A DNA stretch of 64,000 nucleotides from Kosakonia oryzae (GCF_001658025.2 NZ_CP014007.2:1240001-1304000); one strand, 5' to 3'; positions 20,749 through 29,697 are shown, counted from the first letter of the stretch. The notes: a model not told the origin generated them from the sequence alone. Made by a program: numbers and translations.

Positions 20749-21342
20749 ATGAACGGAAAATTATCATTAGCAGCCGCACATGTGTTGGTTCACAGTGGGG
20801 ATATTTTTGCTGCATCAGGTCTAATCAAGTTAATTAAACTCTATCGACCCAGTTTGAAGGTTTACCATATTCGCCGCGCGGAAGAGATGCGCCAGGTGAA
20901 AAATAACAAACTGCGGCTGGTGGTGGGAATTGCGACAGATGCAACCAACGTCGGAGATATGTCGCACCTGTTTGATAATATGCGCAAGGAAAAAGCAGAT
21001 TTACCCTGCGTGTTATTAGGTGATAGCGATAATTCACTGTTGTCCGCATTATTTCCGGAGATCCCGGTAATAGGGCTGCATGCATCAATGACGGAAATTT
21101 TTGAGTTTCTGGCAAGCCATCTGGCGAGAAAAAAGAAACTTCCGCAACGCAGAACCCCTACTACGCCGCTGCTTACGCTGCGTCAGCGTGAAGTGCTTCG
21201 CATGCTGGCCTGTGGTGCCAGTGCGCAGCAGGTTTCGGACTCGTTGGGGATCAGCCTGAAAACAGCTTATGTTCACCGGCGTGATATTCTGATGCGCCTG
21301 AATATTTGCCCTACTTATTATCGCGGTATGTTTACCGAATAA
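20749..21342 (+). CDS. LuxR-family transcriptional regulator in rcsA position
   Basis: The 197-residue protein ends in a LuxR/GerE helix-turn-helix (LTLRQREVLRMLACGASAQQ, then SDSLGISLKTAYVHRRDILMRL, residues about 142-187). Its N-terminal 130 residues resemble the pseudo-receiver layout of RcsA-type regulators but no clear phosphoacceptor aspartate context is visible. In E. coli rcsA lies directly downstream of fliR; this gene has the same place and orientation but low apparent similarity to RcsA, so I give no symbol. RcsA with RcsB represses flhDC in enterics; an analogous effect on the convergent flhDC genes next door is a reasonable guess. A strong hairpin follows the stop. Confidence 0.8.
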   Translation: MNGKLSLAAAHVLVHSGDIFAASGLIKLIKLYRPSLKVYHIRRAEEMRQVKNNKLRLVVGIATDATNVGDMSHLFDNMRKEKADLPCVLLGDSDNSLLSALFPEIPVIGLHASMTEIFEFLASHLARKKKLPQRRTPTTPLLTLRQREVLRMLACGASAQQVSDSLGISLKTAYVHRRDILMRLNICPTYYRGMFTE

Positions 21343-21352
21343 TAAAACGCGA

Positions 21353-21393
21353 CGGCCTCGCATTTTCAGGATCTTCCTGAAGATGCGAGGCCG
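21353..21393. terminator. Bidirectional hairpin between luxR-type gene and flhC
   Basis: A perfect 11-bp GC-rich stem (21353-21363 with 21383-21393) is extended by an inner stem. It lies between convergent genes. The minus-strand exit has TTTTATT a few bases on and the plus-strand exit is less T-rich, so it probably serves flhDC best. Confidence 0.7.
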
Positions 21394-21437
21394 CCGAAAA
21401 CGTTTCAAGCACTGTATTAATATTTATCCCGACGAAC

Positions 21438-21980
21438 TCACGCAGAAGCTGACTGATTTAATCTGTCGCTTTTTTTCATGGCCCGCGATGGCGGAACACA
21501 TAAGCTACAGGTAAAACCGTTAAACATATGTTCTGGCGTGGTAATAAATTTTCCTTTGCATTCGCTGCATTCGGTCTGTTTTATCATGCCGTTATCAATA
21601 AACCGTAAGAGTGTCCACGCCCGCGTGAGATCCAGTACCGGTTTTTCCTCTGTATCCGCTAAACCTTGCGCCAGATAAATACGGTATGCTTTCAGCATCA
21701 GTTCTACCGGGCGACCAGATACAGATTTTTTGATGAAACAATAAATATTATAAAAAATAGAAGAATGAATATTCTGTTCCCAGGCCATATACCAGTCCGC
21801 AGAGAACGGCAACATACCTTTTGAGGGTGAACAGCCTTTCAGTTCTTTATAAAGTTTCAACAGCTTGCGACGACTGAGGCCAGTTTCGCTCTCCAGAACC
21901 TGCATTCTGGCGCCAAAAGTGATTAACTCAATGGCGATTTGCGCGTCCCTGATTTCAGACATAATGCTTTTATCACACAT
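21438..21980 (-). CDS. flhC: Flagellar master transcriptional activator FlhC
   Basis: FlhC with FlhD forms the heterohexamer that activates class II flagellar promoters. The protein (about 180 residues, E. coli 192) contains the conserved N-terminal stretch ELITFGARMQVLESETGLSR and the four-cysteine zinc site (CSECKGKF and CSLC) near residues 130-155. I chose the ATG at 21980 because MCDKSI aligns with the E. coli MSEKSI start; ATGs at 21983 and 21995 are in frame. It sits just after flhD, whose stop it nearly overlaps. Confidence 0.94.
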   Translation of the reverse strand: MCDKSIMSEIRDAQIAIELITFGARMQVLESETGLSRRKLLKLYKELKGCSPSKGMLPFSADWYMAWEQNIHSSIFYNIYCFIKKSVSGRPVELMLKAYRIYLAQGLADTEEKPVLDLTRAWTLLRFIDNGMIKQTECSECKGKFITTPEHMFNGFTCSLCVPPSRAMKKSDRLNQSASA

Positions 21981-21991
21981 CATGTCATCCC

Positions 21992-22333
21992 TCATGCGGC
22001 TTTGCTTTCGTTGTCTTCAGAAAGCAAATTGCTCGATAAAATAATGCCAGTATGGAAACGCTGAAGCGCATCGATACGGGATTCTTTTGTCAAACAAGCA
22101 ATCAGTGCTTCATCATCAATACGCAGTCGGCTAATCAGCTGGCCGGTTGATGACAATTTAATGAGCTGCGGAAGAGATAAGCCCTTGATGGTTTCCATCG
22201 TGGTTTCGTTCAACCCGAGGTGAAAACCTGCCGCAATACTATCTTCGCGAATCAGACGCTGTGCCAGTAACAGATAGGACAGGTTCAGATCCTCAATAGA
22301 CTGCATTTGCTCATTCATTTTTTGTTCGTGCAT
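21992..22333 (-). CDS. flhD: Flagellar master regulator subunit FlhD
   Basis: FlhD is the partner of FlhC in the class I master regulator. The 113-residue protein carries the family core DLNLSYLLLAQRLIREDS and the LSLPQLIKLSSTGQLI helix region; E. coli FlhD has 116-119 residues. The start at 22333 follows CAGGAG with good spacing. It precedes flhC in the same transcript. Having its own flhDC suggests the cluster could be controlled separately from any other flagellar regulon in the cell. Confidence 0.94.
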   Translation of the reverse strand: MHEQKMNEQMQSIEDLNLSYLLLAQRLIREDSIAAGFHLGLNETTMETIKGLSLPQLIKLSSTGQLISRLRIDDEALIACLTKESRIDALQRFHTGIILSSNLLSEDNESKAA

Positions 22334-22825
22334 GTGTTTGCTCCTGAGAACAACATCTCAACAATCTGTTAACGATGTTTTTCTTAATTTAATAAAAGCG
22401 AGCAACCACTTATTTCGATAATAAAAAAATAAATAACAATTTAATAATAAATTAACTTCATACTACGGCGCATCATAGTGCGCTTATTGAGTAGTTTCTT
22501 AAGGGAGTATTCTTAAGACGAAAATAAGGATACACAAAAGAATGATGGCTAACAATACAATTGAAAGTAAAAAAGTAGGCATTTCGTCAGTTTAAAATGG
22601 TTGGGGGATGTTTTTCTTTTTTGTTTCAATAGGATGCATTTATTGGGTGAATGTTCCTGGTATCATTAATTTAGCTGCTCTAAATGATAAGGAAATACAT
22701 TCTTATCTATTTGCTGTGTTTGCGTAAATGAAATTAAAGGCGGGGTGTTAATAAGCTTTAATAAGCTGTTATTTATTGGGGAGATATAAATTCAGATGTT
22801 GCGCGGTATTAACAAAATGCATAAA
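22334..22825. promoter_or_regulatory. Long AT-rich flhDC upstream region
   Basis: About 500 bases of AT-rich sequence separate flhD from the protease terminator. In E. coli flhDC has a long regulated 5' region bound by many factors, and this stretch fits that role. An imperfect inverted element with paired CTTAAG (22498-22503 and 22512-22517) is visible; no gene is supported. Confidence 0.5.
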
Positions 22826-22853
22826 AAAGGCGATGACTGATATCATCGCCTTT
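22826..22853 (-). terminator. Terminator of the shorter subtilase gene
   Basis: An 11-bp stem (22826-22836 with 22843-22853) is followed on the minus strand by TTTTTTAT, directly after the stop codon of the protease gene at 22868. Confidence 0.88.
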
Positions 22854-22867
22854 GATAACGGGCTGAC

Positions 22868-25621
22868 TTAGTTAACGAGTTTCCACGCCATTCCCCAGTT
22901 CAGACCGACGCCCGGCTCGTAATGCAACTGAGAAAACTCACCGGCCTGAGAACACCAGCCTGCAACAGCACACTCAAAGTTTTTGCCTTTATGCGTGACG
23001 ATATCACCGGCTTTATACGCGGTACCAAAGACCCATTGCGGATAGCCGCCGTCATCATTGCTGGCCAGCGCCGCAACGGTGATACTCTTCGTCAGTACGC
23101 GGGATTGCGTTCCGGCTTTCACCGTGACATTCACCGCCAGCGTTTGTTGCTGGCTGGTTTTGGCGATGGTAAAGCGCTGGGAAGAGAGGCCATTGCTGCC
23201 GCCCTGCGCGCCTGCTGGCAGCGACCAGCTGTAGGTCGGTGCGCTGGTGGCAGCCTGTGCAGAAGTGACATTGCCGCTGAAGGTGACGCTGTTGCCGTTA
23301 TCGGTGGAAGAGAGCGACATTTGCAGCGCGTTGATAAACGCAGCATCGGTGTTCGTCACTTCTTTCGCCGGAATGGTGATGGTCTTCGTCAGCACGCGCG
23401 ATTCCGATCCGGCTTTCACCGTGACATTCACCGCCAGCGTTTGTTGCTGGCTGGTTTTTGCGATGGTAAAGCGCTGGGAAGAGAGGCCGTTGCCGCTGCC
23501 CTGCGCACCCGCTGGCAGCAGCCAGTGGTAAGACGGCGTGCTGGTCGCCGCTGTACCGGAGGTCACGCTGCCATTAAAGGTGATACTGTCGCCGTTATCC
23601 GTAGAGGAGATCGCCATTTGCAGCGCGTTGATAAACGCGGCATCGGTGTTTTGCGCTTCGCTGGTCACTTTGATGTTGTGCGTGGAGGTGGCGGTGCGCG
23701 TACCCTGCGCATAGCTGGTCGCCGTCACTTCCGCGACATAATTCCCCGCCGGCAGGCCCGTTTTGATCAAACCACTCTGATCGATGCCATTGCTGACCAC
23801 CTGACCGCTCTTCAGCAGCCGCCATGCGTAGCTTGCCTGTGCAAAGTTCGCCTGCGCCTGCAGTTTTACCGGCTGGTGAGCGAGCATGCTGGTGGCACCG
23901 GTGATCGTCACCGCCGCTTTCGCGACGTTGATGGTGACATTCGAACTGGTGGACTGGCCGCTGCTGTTGGTGGCGGTCACCTGGAATACTGCCTGCGCAT
24001 CACCGATATTTCCCGGCACCGTAATAATGGTACGGTCGCCGCTGGTGCTGCTCAGACGGATATTGCTGTTGCCGGAAACGAATTTCCACGCCCAGGATAC
24101 GTTAGCCTGATCGCTGGTAGCGACAACCGGGTAGCTCCAGTCAAGGCTGGTAGCGACGGTATTAATCGTGCTGTGATCCACGGTGATCGTCGGTGCTTTT
24201 TCGACGCTGTTTTCACCGTCCAGCGCCAGAATCTTCGCCACCGCTCTGCCCATATCCGGTTGCGTGCCAATCTGGTTGGCGGCACCGCCCACAAGCTCGG
24301 TACCCGTCTCGCGCAGGATCTGCCGCATCTGGTGCGGGGTCACGGTTTTGCCGTGCGCTTTCGCAATGCTGGACAGGCTGGCGACGGCTCCGGCAACAAT
24401 TGGGTTTGCGGAAGAGGTGCCGCTGTAGGTATTGGTATAGTTAGCATTCGTCCCCGATGCGAGGTCGCCGTAGCCGGTGGTGGTAACATAGTAGCCCCAG
24501 CTATTGCTGTCCACGCGGCTGCCGAACCCGCTGATACCTGCGCGCGTCGCATATACCGGGTTGGCCGCGCCGACCAGGATGGCGCCGGAGTCGCGGACAT
24601 TGAGGTTAAACTTGCCGCCCAGCGCACTGTGATCAAAGTTAATACCGCCGTTACCCGCAGCCTCGATAACGTGCACACCCTTGTCGGTCAGCGCCTTGAT
24701 CACGTCGAAGTAATCCTGGTATAACTCCATCGGCATCCAGCAGTTGTACTGGCAGCCGGTCACCTCACCACCGCTGATCTGGATCCCCACCTGCACCACA
24801 TCCCCGGCCTGCAATTTGGGAATGATGTTATAGAGGTTTCCGCTGCCGGAGGCGGCGTGCGCCATCCGTACTTTATATGCCAGGCCTTTCACGCCCGCGC
24901 CGATATCGGTGGCGGCCATCACCCCAACAGAGGAGGTGTCATGATCCATCGAGGCGTAATTTGTGGAGGCGGAACCTGAGGTAAACACCGCCTTCGGCAG
25001 GTTGATGTGGTTCTGATTCCACAGGCCAATTTCATGGGACACCAGCGTCACGTTCGAACCGTCGTTCCCGGCGTACTGATTGACGCTGTCACGGTTGACG
25101 CCGCCCATGCGGCGGTTGGGGCCATACTCATTCGGCGCTTTGGCGTAATACTGCTGATCGCGATAATCGCCCACGGTAACGGCGGCGCTGCGCGTCGCCG
25201 TGGCTTCATCAAGGGCAACAGGCTCCGGCTCGGCATAAGCCACTTCAACATGCGGATTCTCTTTCAGCGCATTCACGATACCGTTGATATAGGCCACATC
25301 GCGCATTTTATCCTGCGGAATGGCGATGCGCAGATAGCGGTCAAAACCGTATTTCGCGTCCAGCGCCTGTAATTCGCTCAGCTCTGCGCCGCGCGCAGCT
25401 TTGTGCTGAAACTGTGCGCTGACGTTAAGTGACTCATCGTCCAGGTTCAGCAACGCGGGCAGCTGCTGGCGGGTCAGGCTGGAAGCGGCTTTCATTTTGA
25501 CCACGATGGCCGGGTAGGCATTGCCTTCCCAGGCGGTATTGGTCTGCGGCTGACTGTCGGCAAAGACAACAGAAGAGGAGAGGGTGGCGCAAATCATCAG
25601 CGCCAGGGTAGTCATTTTCAT
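22868..25621 (-). CDS. Secreted subtilisin-like protease with chitin-binding domain (917 aa)
   Basis: The protein has a signal peptide (about residues 1-21), an N-terminal propeptide-like region, an S8 subtilase-type domain (about 180-470), an Ig/PKD-like segment (477-655), two 99-residue repeats (658-755 onward) and a C-terminal CBM5/12 chitin-binding type module (YPQWVFGTAYKAGD, GKNFEC, final 55 residues). Catalytic His227 (in DHDTSSVG), oxyanion Asn324 (AAGNGG) and Ser403 (GTSSANP) are present. The usual Asp motif is replaced by VSHEIG, which puts Glu197 in the Asp position. Secretion and binding to chitin-like polymers are inferred. It is the smaller paralogue of the gene at 25710, lies downstream of it and has its own terminator. 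Confidence 0.85.
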   Translation of the reverse strand: MKMTTLALMICATLSSSVVFADSQPQTNTAWEGNAYPAIVVKMKAASSLTRQQLPALLNLDDESLNVSAQFQHKAARGAELSELQALDAKYGFDRYLRIAIPQDKMRDVAYINGIVNALKENPHVEVAYAEPEPVALDEATATRSAAVTVGDYRDQQYYAKAPNEYGPNRRMGGVNRDSVNQYAGNDGSNVTLVSHEIGLWNQNHINLPKAVFTSGSASTNYASMDHDTSSVGVMAATDIGAGVKGLAYKVRMAHAASGSGNLYNIIPKLQAGDVVQVGIQISGGEVTGCQYNCWMPMELYQDYFDVIKALTDKGVHVIEAAGNGGINFDHSALGGKFNLNVRDSGAILVGAANPVYATRAGISGFGSRVDSNSWGYYVTTTGYGDLASGTNANYTNTYSGTSSANPIVAGAVASLSSIAKAHGKTVTPHQMRQILRETGTELVGGAANQIGTQPDMGRAVAKILALDGENSVEKAPTITVDHSTINTVATSLDWSYPVVATSDQANVSWAWKFVSGNSNIRLSSTSGDRTIITVPGNIGDAQAVFQVTATNSSGQSTSSNVTINVAKAAVTITGATSMLAHQPVKLQAQANFAQASYAWRLLKSGQVVSNGIDQSGLIKTGLPAGNYVAEVTATSYAQGTRTATSTHNIKVTSEAQNTDAAFINALQMAISSTDNGDSITFNGSVTSGTAATSTPSYHWLLPAGAQGSGNGLSSQRFTIAKTSQQQTLAVNVTVKAGSESRVLTKTITIPAKEVTNTDAAFINALQMSLSSTDNGNSVTFSGNVTSAQAATSAPTYSWSLPAGAQGGSNGLSSQRFTIAKTSQQQTLAVNVTVKAGTQSRVLTKSITVAALASNDDGGYPQWVFGTAYKAGDIVTHKGKNFECAVAGWCSQAGEFSQLHYEPGVGLNWGMAWKLVN
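23057..23650 (-). repeat. Two tandem 297-bp coding repeats
   Basis: Two consecutive in-frame units of 99 codons (23354-23650 and 23057-23353) encode the NTDAAFINALQM...SRVLTK module. They are near-identical to units in the neighbouring protease gene at 25899-26789. Confidence 0.85.
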
Positions 25622-25669
25622 TGCGTGTGGATTCCCTTCGTTGGGGGGCTACTTGCTGCCAAATAAAAG

Positions 25670-25692
25670 GGGCGGCGTGCGGGACGCCACCC
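25670..25692 (-). terminator. Terminator of the longer subtilase gene
   Basis: On the minus strand a 9-bp stem with one G-T pair (25684-25692 with 25670-25678) and a five-base loop is followed by CTTTTATTT. It separates the two protease genes, so they are probably transcribed mainly as separate units. Confidence 0.8.
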
Positions 25693-25709
25693 TGGGTGGT
25701 TAAAAAGCG

Positions 25710-28700
25710 TCAGTTATGGTTTTTCCATGCCATGTTCCAGTTCAGCCCGACGCCCGGCTCGTAATGCAACTGAGAAAACTCACCGGCCTGAGAACACCAG
25801 CCTGCAACAACACACTCAAAGTTTTTGCCTTTATGCGTCACCACATCACCGGCTTTATACGTGGTACCAAAGACCCACTGCGGATAGCCGCCGTCATCAT
25901 TGCTGGTCAGCGCCGCAACAGTGATGCTCTTCGTCAGTACGCGGGATTGCGTTCCGGCTTTCACCGTGACATTCACCGCCAGCGTTTGTTGCTGGCTGGT
26001 TTTGGCGATGGTAAAGCGCTGGGAAGAGAGGCCGTTGCTGCCGCCCTGCGCGCCCGCTGGCAGCGACCAGTTATAGGTCGGTGCGCTGGTGGCAGCCTGT
26101 GCAGAAGTGACATTGCCGCTGAAGGTGACGCTGTTGCCGTTATCGGTGGAAGAGAGCGACATTTGCAGCGCGTTGATAAACGCAGCATCGGTGTTCGTCA
26201 CTTCTTTCGCCGGAACGGTGATGGTTTTCGTCAGCACGCGGGATTGCGTTCCGGCTTTCACCGTGACATTCACAGACAGCGTTTGCGGCTGGCTGGTTTT
26301 GGCGACGGTAAAGCGCTGAGAAGAGAGGCCGTTGCTGCCGCCCTGCGCGCCTGCCGGCAGCGACCAGCTGTAGGTCGGTGCGCTGGTGGCGGCCTGTGCA
26401 GAAGTGACATTGCCGCTGAAGGTGACGCTGTTGCCGTTATCGGTGGAAGAGAGCGCCATTTGCAGCGCGTTGATAAACGCAGCATCGGTGTTCGTCACTT
26501 CTTTCGCCGGAACGGTGACGGTCTTCGTCAGCACGCGTGATTCCGATCCGGCTTTCACCGTGACATTCACCGCCAGGGTTTGCGGCTGGCTGGTTTTGGC
26601 GATGGTAAAACGCTGGGACGCCAGACCGTTGCTGCCGCCCTGCGCGCCTGCTGGCAGCGACCAGTTATAGGTCGGTGCGCTGGTTGCCACGGTCGAAGAG
26701 GTGACGAAGCCGTTGAAGGTCACGCTGTCGCCGTTATCGGTAGTGGAGAACGACATTTGCAGCGCTTTAATAAACGCGGCGTCGTTATTCTGCACGGTTT
26801 CACCGGTCACTTTGATCGCGTGTGTCGCGGTGGCCGTACGGGTGCCCTGCGCCGTGTTGCTGGCGGTCACTTCAGCCACATAGTCACCGGCCGTCAGACC
26901 GGACTGGATCTGGCCGTTCTGATTGATGCCGTTGCTGACCACCTGGCCGTCCTTCAGCAGACGCCAGGCATAGCCTGCCTGCTCGAAGTTCGCCTGGGTA
27001 TACAGTTTCGCCGGGCTGGCGGTATCCATGCTTTTCACCCCGGCAATAACAACTGCTGGTTGCGCCACCACAATCGAAACTTCCGTGGAGGTGGCTTTGC
27101 CATTGCTGTTGGTTGCCGTCACCTGGAAGCGAGCCTGCGTATTGCCCGCATTCGCCGGTACAGAGATGAAGGTGCGGTCGCTGGTGCTGCCGCTGAGGCG
27201 GATGTTGCTGTTACCGGAAATGAATTTCCACTCCCAGGTAACGTTGGCCTGATCGCTGCTGGCAACAACCGGGTAGCTCCAGGCCACATTGCTGGCAACG
27301 GTGTTGATAATGCGACGATCAACGTTGAGGACGGGGGCTTTGTCGTTTACGCCGCCGTTGCTGGTCAGTGCCGGAACGGTAAGCGTCTGCGTCAGTACGC
27401 GGGATTCAGTACCGGCGTTTACCGTGACGTTCACCGTCAGTGTCTGCGGCTGGCTGGTTTTATTGATGGTGAAACGCTGCGAAGGCAGGCCGTCAGAGCT
27501 GCCCTGTGCGCCCGCTGGCAACACCCAGCTATAGGTCGGTGTGCTGGTCGCCGCTTGTGTGGAAGTGACGTTGCCGTTGAAGGTGACGCTGCGTTCGTTA
27601 TCGGTGGCGGAAATCGCCATCTGCAAGGCCTGAATGAAGGCAGCATCGTTGTTCTGTACCGCTTCACCGGTCACGCTAATGCTGTGGCGGGTGGTGGCCG
27701 TACGCGTGCCCTGCGAGGTATTGGTGGCGGTCACTTCTGCCACATAGTTGCCCGCAGGCAGACCGGCTTTGATCTGGCCGTTCTGATCGATGCCGCCAGT
27801 CACTGGCTGGCCATCTTTCAGCAACTGCCAGGCATAGCTTGCCTGCTCAAAGTTGGCCTGCGCGAACATTCTGGCCGGGCTGTTGGTGTCCATGCTGTCC
27901 ACGCCGACGATAACCACTGTCGGCTGTGTAACAACGATCGTGACGTCGGTGGTGGAGGATTTACCGCTGCCGTTGGTCGCCGTCACCTGGAAACGCGCCT
28001 GGGTATCGCCCACGTTGGCCGGGACGATAATCGAGGTGCTGTCGCTGCTGGTATTGCTCAGGCGGATGCTGCTGTCGCCGGAAATGAATTTCCACTCCCA
28101 GGAGACGTTAGCCTGATCGCTGCTGGCGGTCACCGGATAGCTCCAGCTCGTGCTGGTGGCAACGGTATTGATGGTGGCGCGATCGACGCTGATAACCGGC
28201 GCTTCACCGGAGATGACTTCGCCGTCCAGCTCAAGGATCTTCTCTACCGCTCTGCCCATATCCGGCTGGGTGCCAATAAGCGTGGAGGTATTGCTCGCAA
28301 GCGGAGTACCCGTGTCATGAATGATGTCGCGCATCTGGCGCGGAGTAACGGTTTTACCGTGCGCTTTAGCGATACTGGAGAGGCTGGCGACGGCCCCGGC
28401 GATAATCGGGTTAGCCGACGAGGTGCCGCTGAACTGCCAGGTGTAGGTTTCGTTGGCATTCGGTCTGGCGAGATCGCCATAGCCGGTAGTGGTGACATAT
28501 AAACCCCAGCTTGCGCTGGTGACGCGGCTGCCGTAGTTACTGAAGCTGGCGCGCATGCTGTCTACCGGGTTGATTGCACCCGCAAGAATGGCACCGGAAT
28601 CGCGTTTTTTGACATCGAACAGGCCGCCGAACGCGCTGTTGTCGAGGTCAACATTGCCGTTGGCGGCGGCTTCAATCACGTGTACGCCTTTGTCCGTCAG

Positions 28701-29633
28701 CGCTTTCAGCACATCGAAGTACGCCTGCTGGCTTTCGAGCGGCAGAGCGCACACGTCGGCACAACCGGCCTGCTGACCACCGGAGATCTCAAAGCCAATC
28801 TGCACCACGTCCCCGGCTTGCAGGTGTGGAATAGCATTATAGAGTTGATCGCTGCCCGCTGCGGCGTACGCCATACGTGTATTCCAGGCCAGGCCTTTCA
28901 CGCCCGCACCGATATCCGTTGCCGCCATGATGCCCACCGATGCGGTGTCATGGTCCGTCATCGCCTGGTTGTTATTTGGTGTACCCAGAATAAAGGCCGC
29001 TTTGGGCAGGTTAATATGGTTCTGGTTCCACATGCCCAGCTCATGGGACAAGATCGTGACGTTGGAACCGTCATGACCTTCAAACTGATTTACGCTATCG
29101 CGGTTCACGCCGCCGAGGCTGTAGGAGGGGGAAGAGTCATTCGGCCCTTTGGTGTAATACTGCAACGAGCGATAATCGATAACCTTCAGTTGCTTCGCGG
29201 TGCGCCCTGTTTTTACAGCGTCGTGCGGCACCAGTTCCGCTTCCGGATAAACCACTTCGACGTTGGCATTTTGTTTCAACTCTTCGACGATGCCATTGAT
29301 ATAGGCGATATCACGTTTGCGTTCGTCCGGAATAGCAATGCGCAGGTAGCGGTCAAAACCGTATTTCGCATCCAGCGCCTGCAACTCGCTTATTTCTGTC
29401 CCGCGTGCGGTGGCGTGCTTAAATGCCGCGTTAACGCTAAGAGAGGGATCGTCGAGCGTTAACAGCGCGGGCAGTTGCTGACGAGTGAGGCCCGGGGCGG
29501 CCTTCATTTTGACCATAATGGCCGGGTAAGTATTGCCTTTCCACGCGATCTGAATAACCGGAATATTTTCCGCCAGCGCAGAGAAAGAGGGGAGTACTGC
29601 GCAGATCAGTAACGCCAATGATTTAATTTTCAT
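25710..29633 (-). CDS. Secreted subtilisin-like protease with chitin-binding domain (1307 aa)
   Basis: This is the larger paralogue of the downstream protease. It has a signal peptide, a subtilase-type domain with His228 (DHDTASVG), Asn325 (AAANGN) and Ser405 (GTSSANP), and again Glu198 (LSHELG) at the position of the catalytic Asp. Two Ig/PKD-like segments and four 99-residue modules follow: one near residues 660-760, then three in tandem. It ends in the same CBM5/12-type chitin-binding domain (GYPQWVFGTTYKAGD, CVVAGWCSQ). Extra copies of the Ig segment and the 99-residue module make it 390 residues longer. An extracellular role against chitin-containing or structural protein targets is inferred only. 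Confidence 0.85.
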   Translation of the reverse strand: MKIKSLALLICAVLPSFSALAENIPVIQIAWKGNTYPAIMVKMKAAPGLTRQQLPALLTLDDPSLSVNAAFKHATARGTEISELQALDAKYGFDRYLRIAIPDERKRDIAYINGIVEELKQNANVEVVYPEAELVPHDAVKTGRTAKQLKVIDYRSLQYYTKGPNDSSPSYSLGGVNRDSVNQFEGHDGSNVTILSHELGMWNQNHINLPKAAFILGTPNNNQAMTDHDTASVGIMAATDIGAGVKGLAWNTRMAYAAAGSDQLYNAIPHLQAGDVVQIGFEISGGQQAGCADVCALPLESQQAYFDVLKALTDKGVHVIEAAANGNVDLDNSAFGGLFDVKKRDSGAILAGAINPVDSMRASFSNYGSRVTSASWGLYVTTTGYGDLARPNANETYTWQFSGTSSANPIIAGAVASLSSIAKAHGKTVTPRQMRDIIHDTGTPLASNTSTLIGTQPDMGRAVEKILELDGEVISGEAPVISVDRATINTVATSTSWSYPVTASSDQANVSWEWKFISGDSSIRLSNTSSDSTSIIVPANVGDTQARFQVTATNGSGKSSTTDVTIVVTQPTVVIVGVDSMDTNSPARMFAQANFEQASYAWQLLKDGQPVTGGIDQNGQIKAGLPAGNYVAEVTATNTSQGTRTATTRHSISVTGEAVQNNDAAFIQALQMAISATDNERSVTFNGNVTSTQAATSTPTYSWVLPAGAQGSSDGLPSQRFTINKTSQPQTLTVNVTVNAGTESRVLTQTLTVPALTSNGGVNDKAPVLNVDRRIINTVASNVAWSYPVVASSDQANVTWEWKFISGNSNIRLSGSTSDRTFISVPANAGNTQARFQVTATNSNGKATSTEVSIVVAQPAVVIAGVKSMDTASPAKLYTQANFEQAGYAWRLLKDGQVVSNGINQNGQIQSGLTAGDYVAEVTASNTAQGTRTATATHAIKVTGETVQNNDAAFIKALQMSFSTTDNGDSVTFNGFVTSSTVATSAPTYNWSLPAGAQGGSNGLASQRFTIAKTSQPQTLAVNVTVKAGSESRVLTKTVTVPAKEVTNTDAAFINALQMALSSTDNGNSVTFSGNVTSAQAATSAPTYSWSLPAGAQGGSNGLSSQRFTVAKTSQPQTLSVNVTVKAGTQSRVLTKTITVPAKEVTNTDAAFINALQMSLSSTDNGNSVTFSGNVTSAQAATSAPTYNWSLPAGAQGGSNGLSSQRFTIAKTSQQQTLAVNVTVKAGTQSRVLTKSITVAALTSNDDGGYPQWVFGTTYKAGDVVTHKGKNFECVVAGWCSQAGEFSQLHYEPGVGLNWNMAWKNHN
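25899..26789 (-). repeat. Three tandem 297-bp coding repeats
   Basis: Three consecutive in-frame units (26493-26789, 26196-26492 and 25899-26195) encode the 99-residue module. The second and third units are nearly identical to each other and to a unit in the other protease gene, which points to recent amplification or gene conversion. Confidence 0.85.
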
Positions 29634-29697
29634 TGTTTCAATTGTCCATAAATTATGTTTTCCCGATGCGGGAGTATTATTCTGAGGGGGTAGGCGT

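Noticed and set aside
22542-22595. 17-codon reading frame upstream of flhD
   Set aside because: Very short, no homology that can be judged, and it lies in AT-rich regulatory DNA.
22922-24724. Long open frame of 600 codons opposite the shorter protease gene
   Set aside because: It is the antisense shadow of a GC-biased repetitive coding region; the product is Arg/Gly/His-rich with no domain and no ribosome-binding site.
26580-28502. Long open frame of 640 codons opposite the longer protease gene
   Set aside because: Same reason: an antisense shadow that mirrors the repeats of the real gene.
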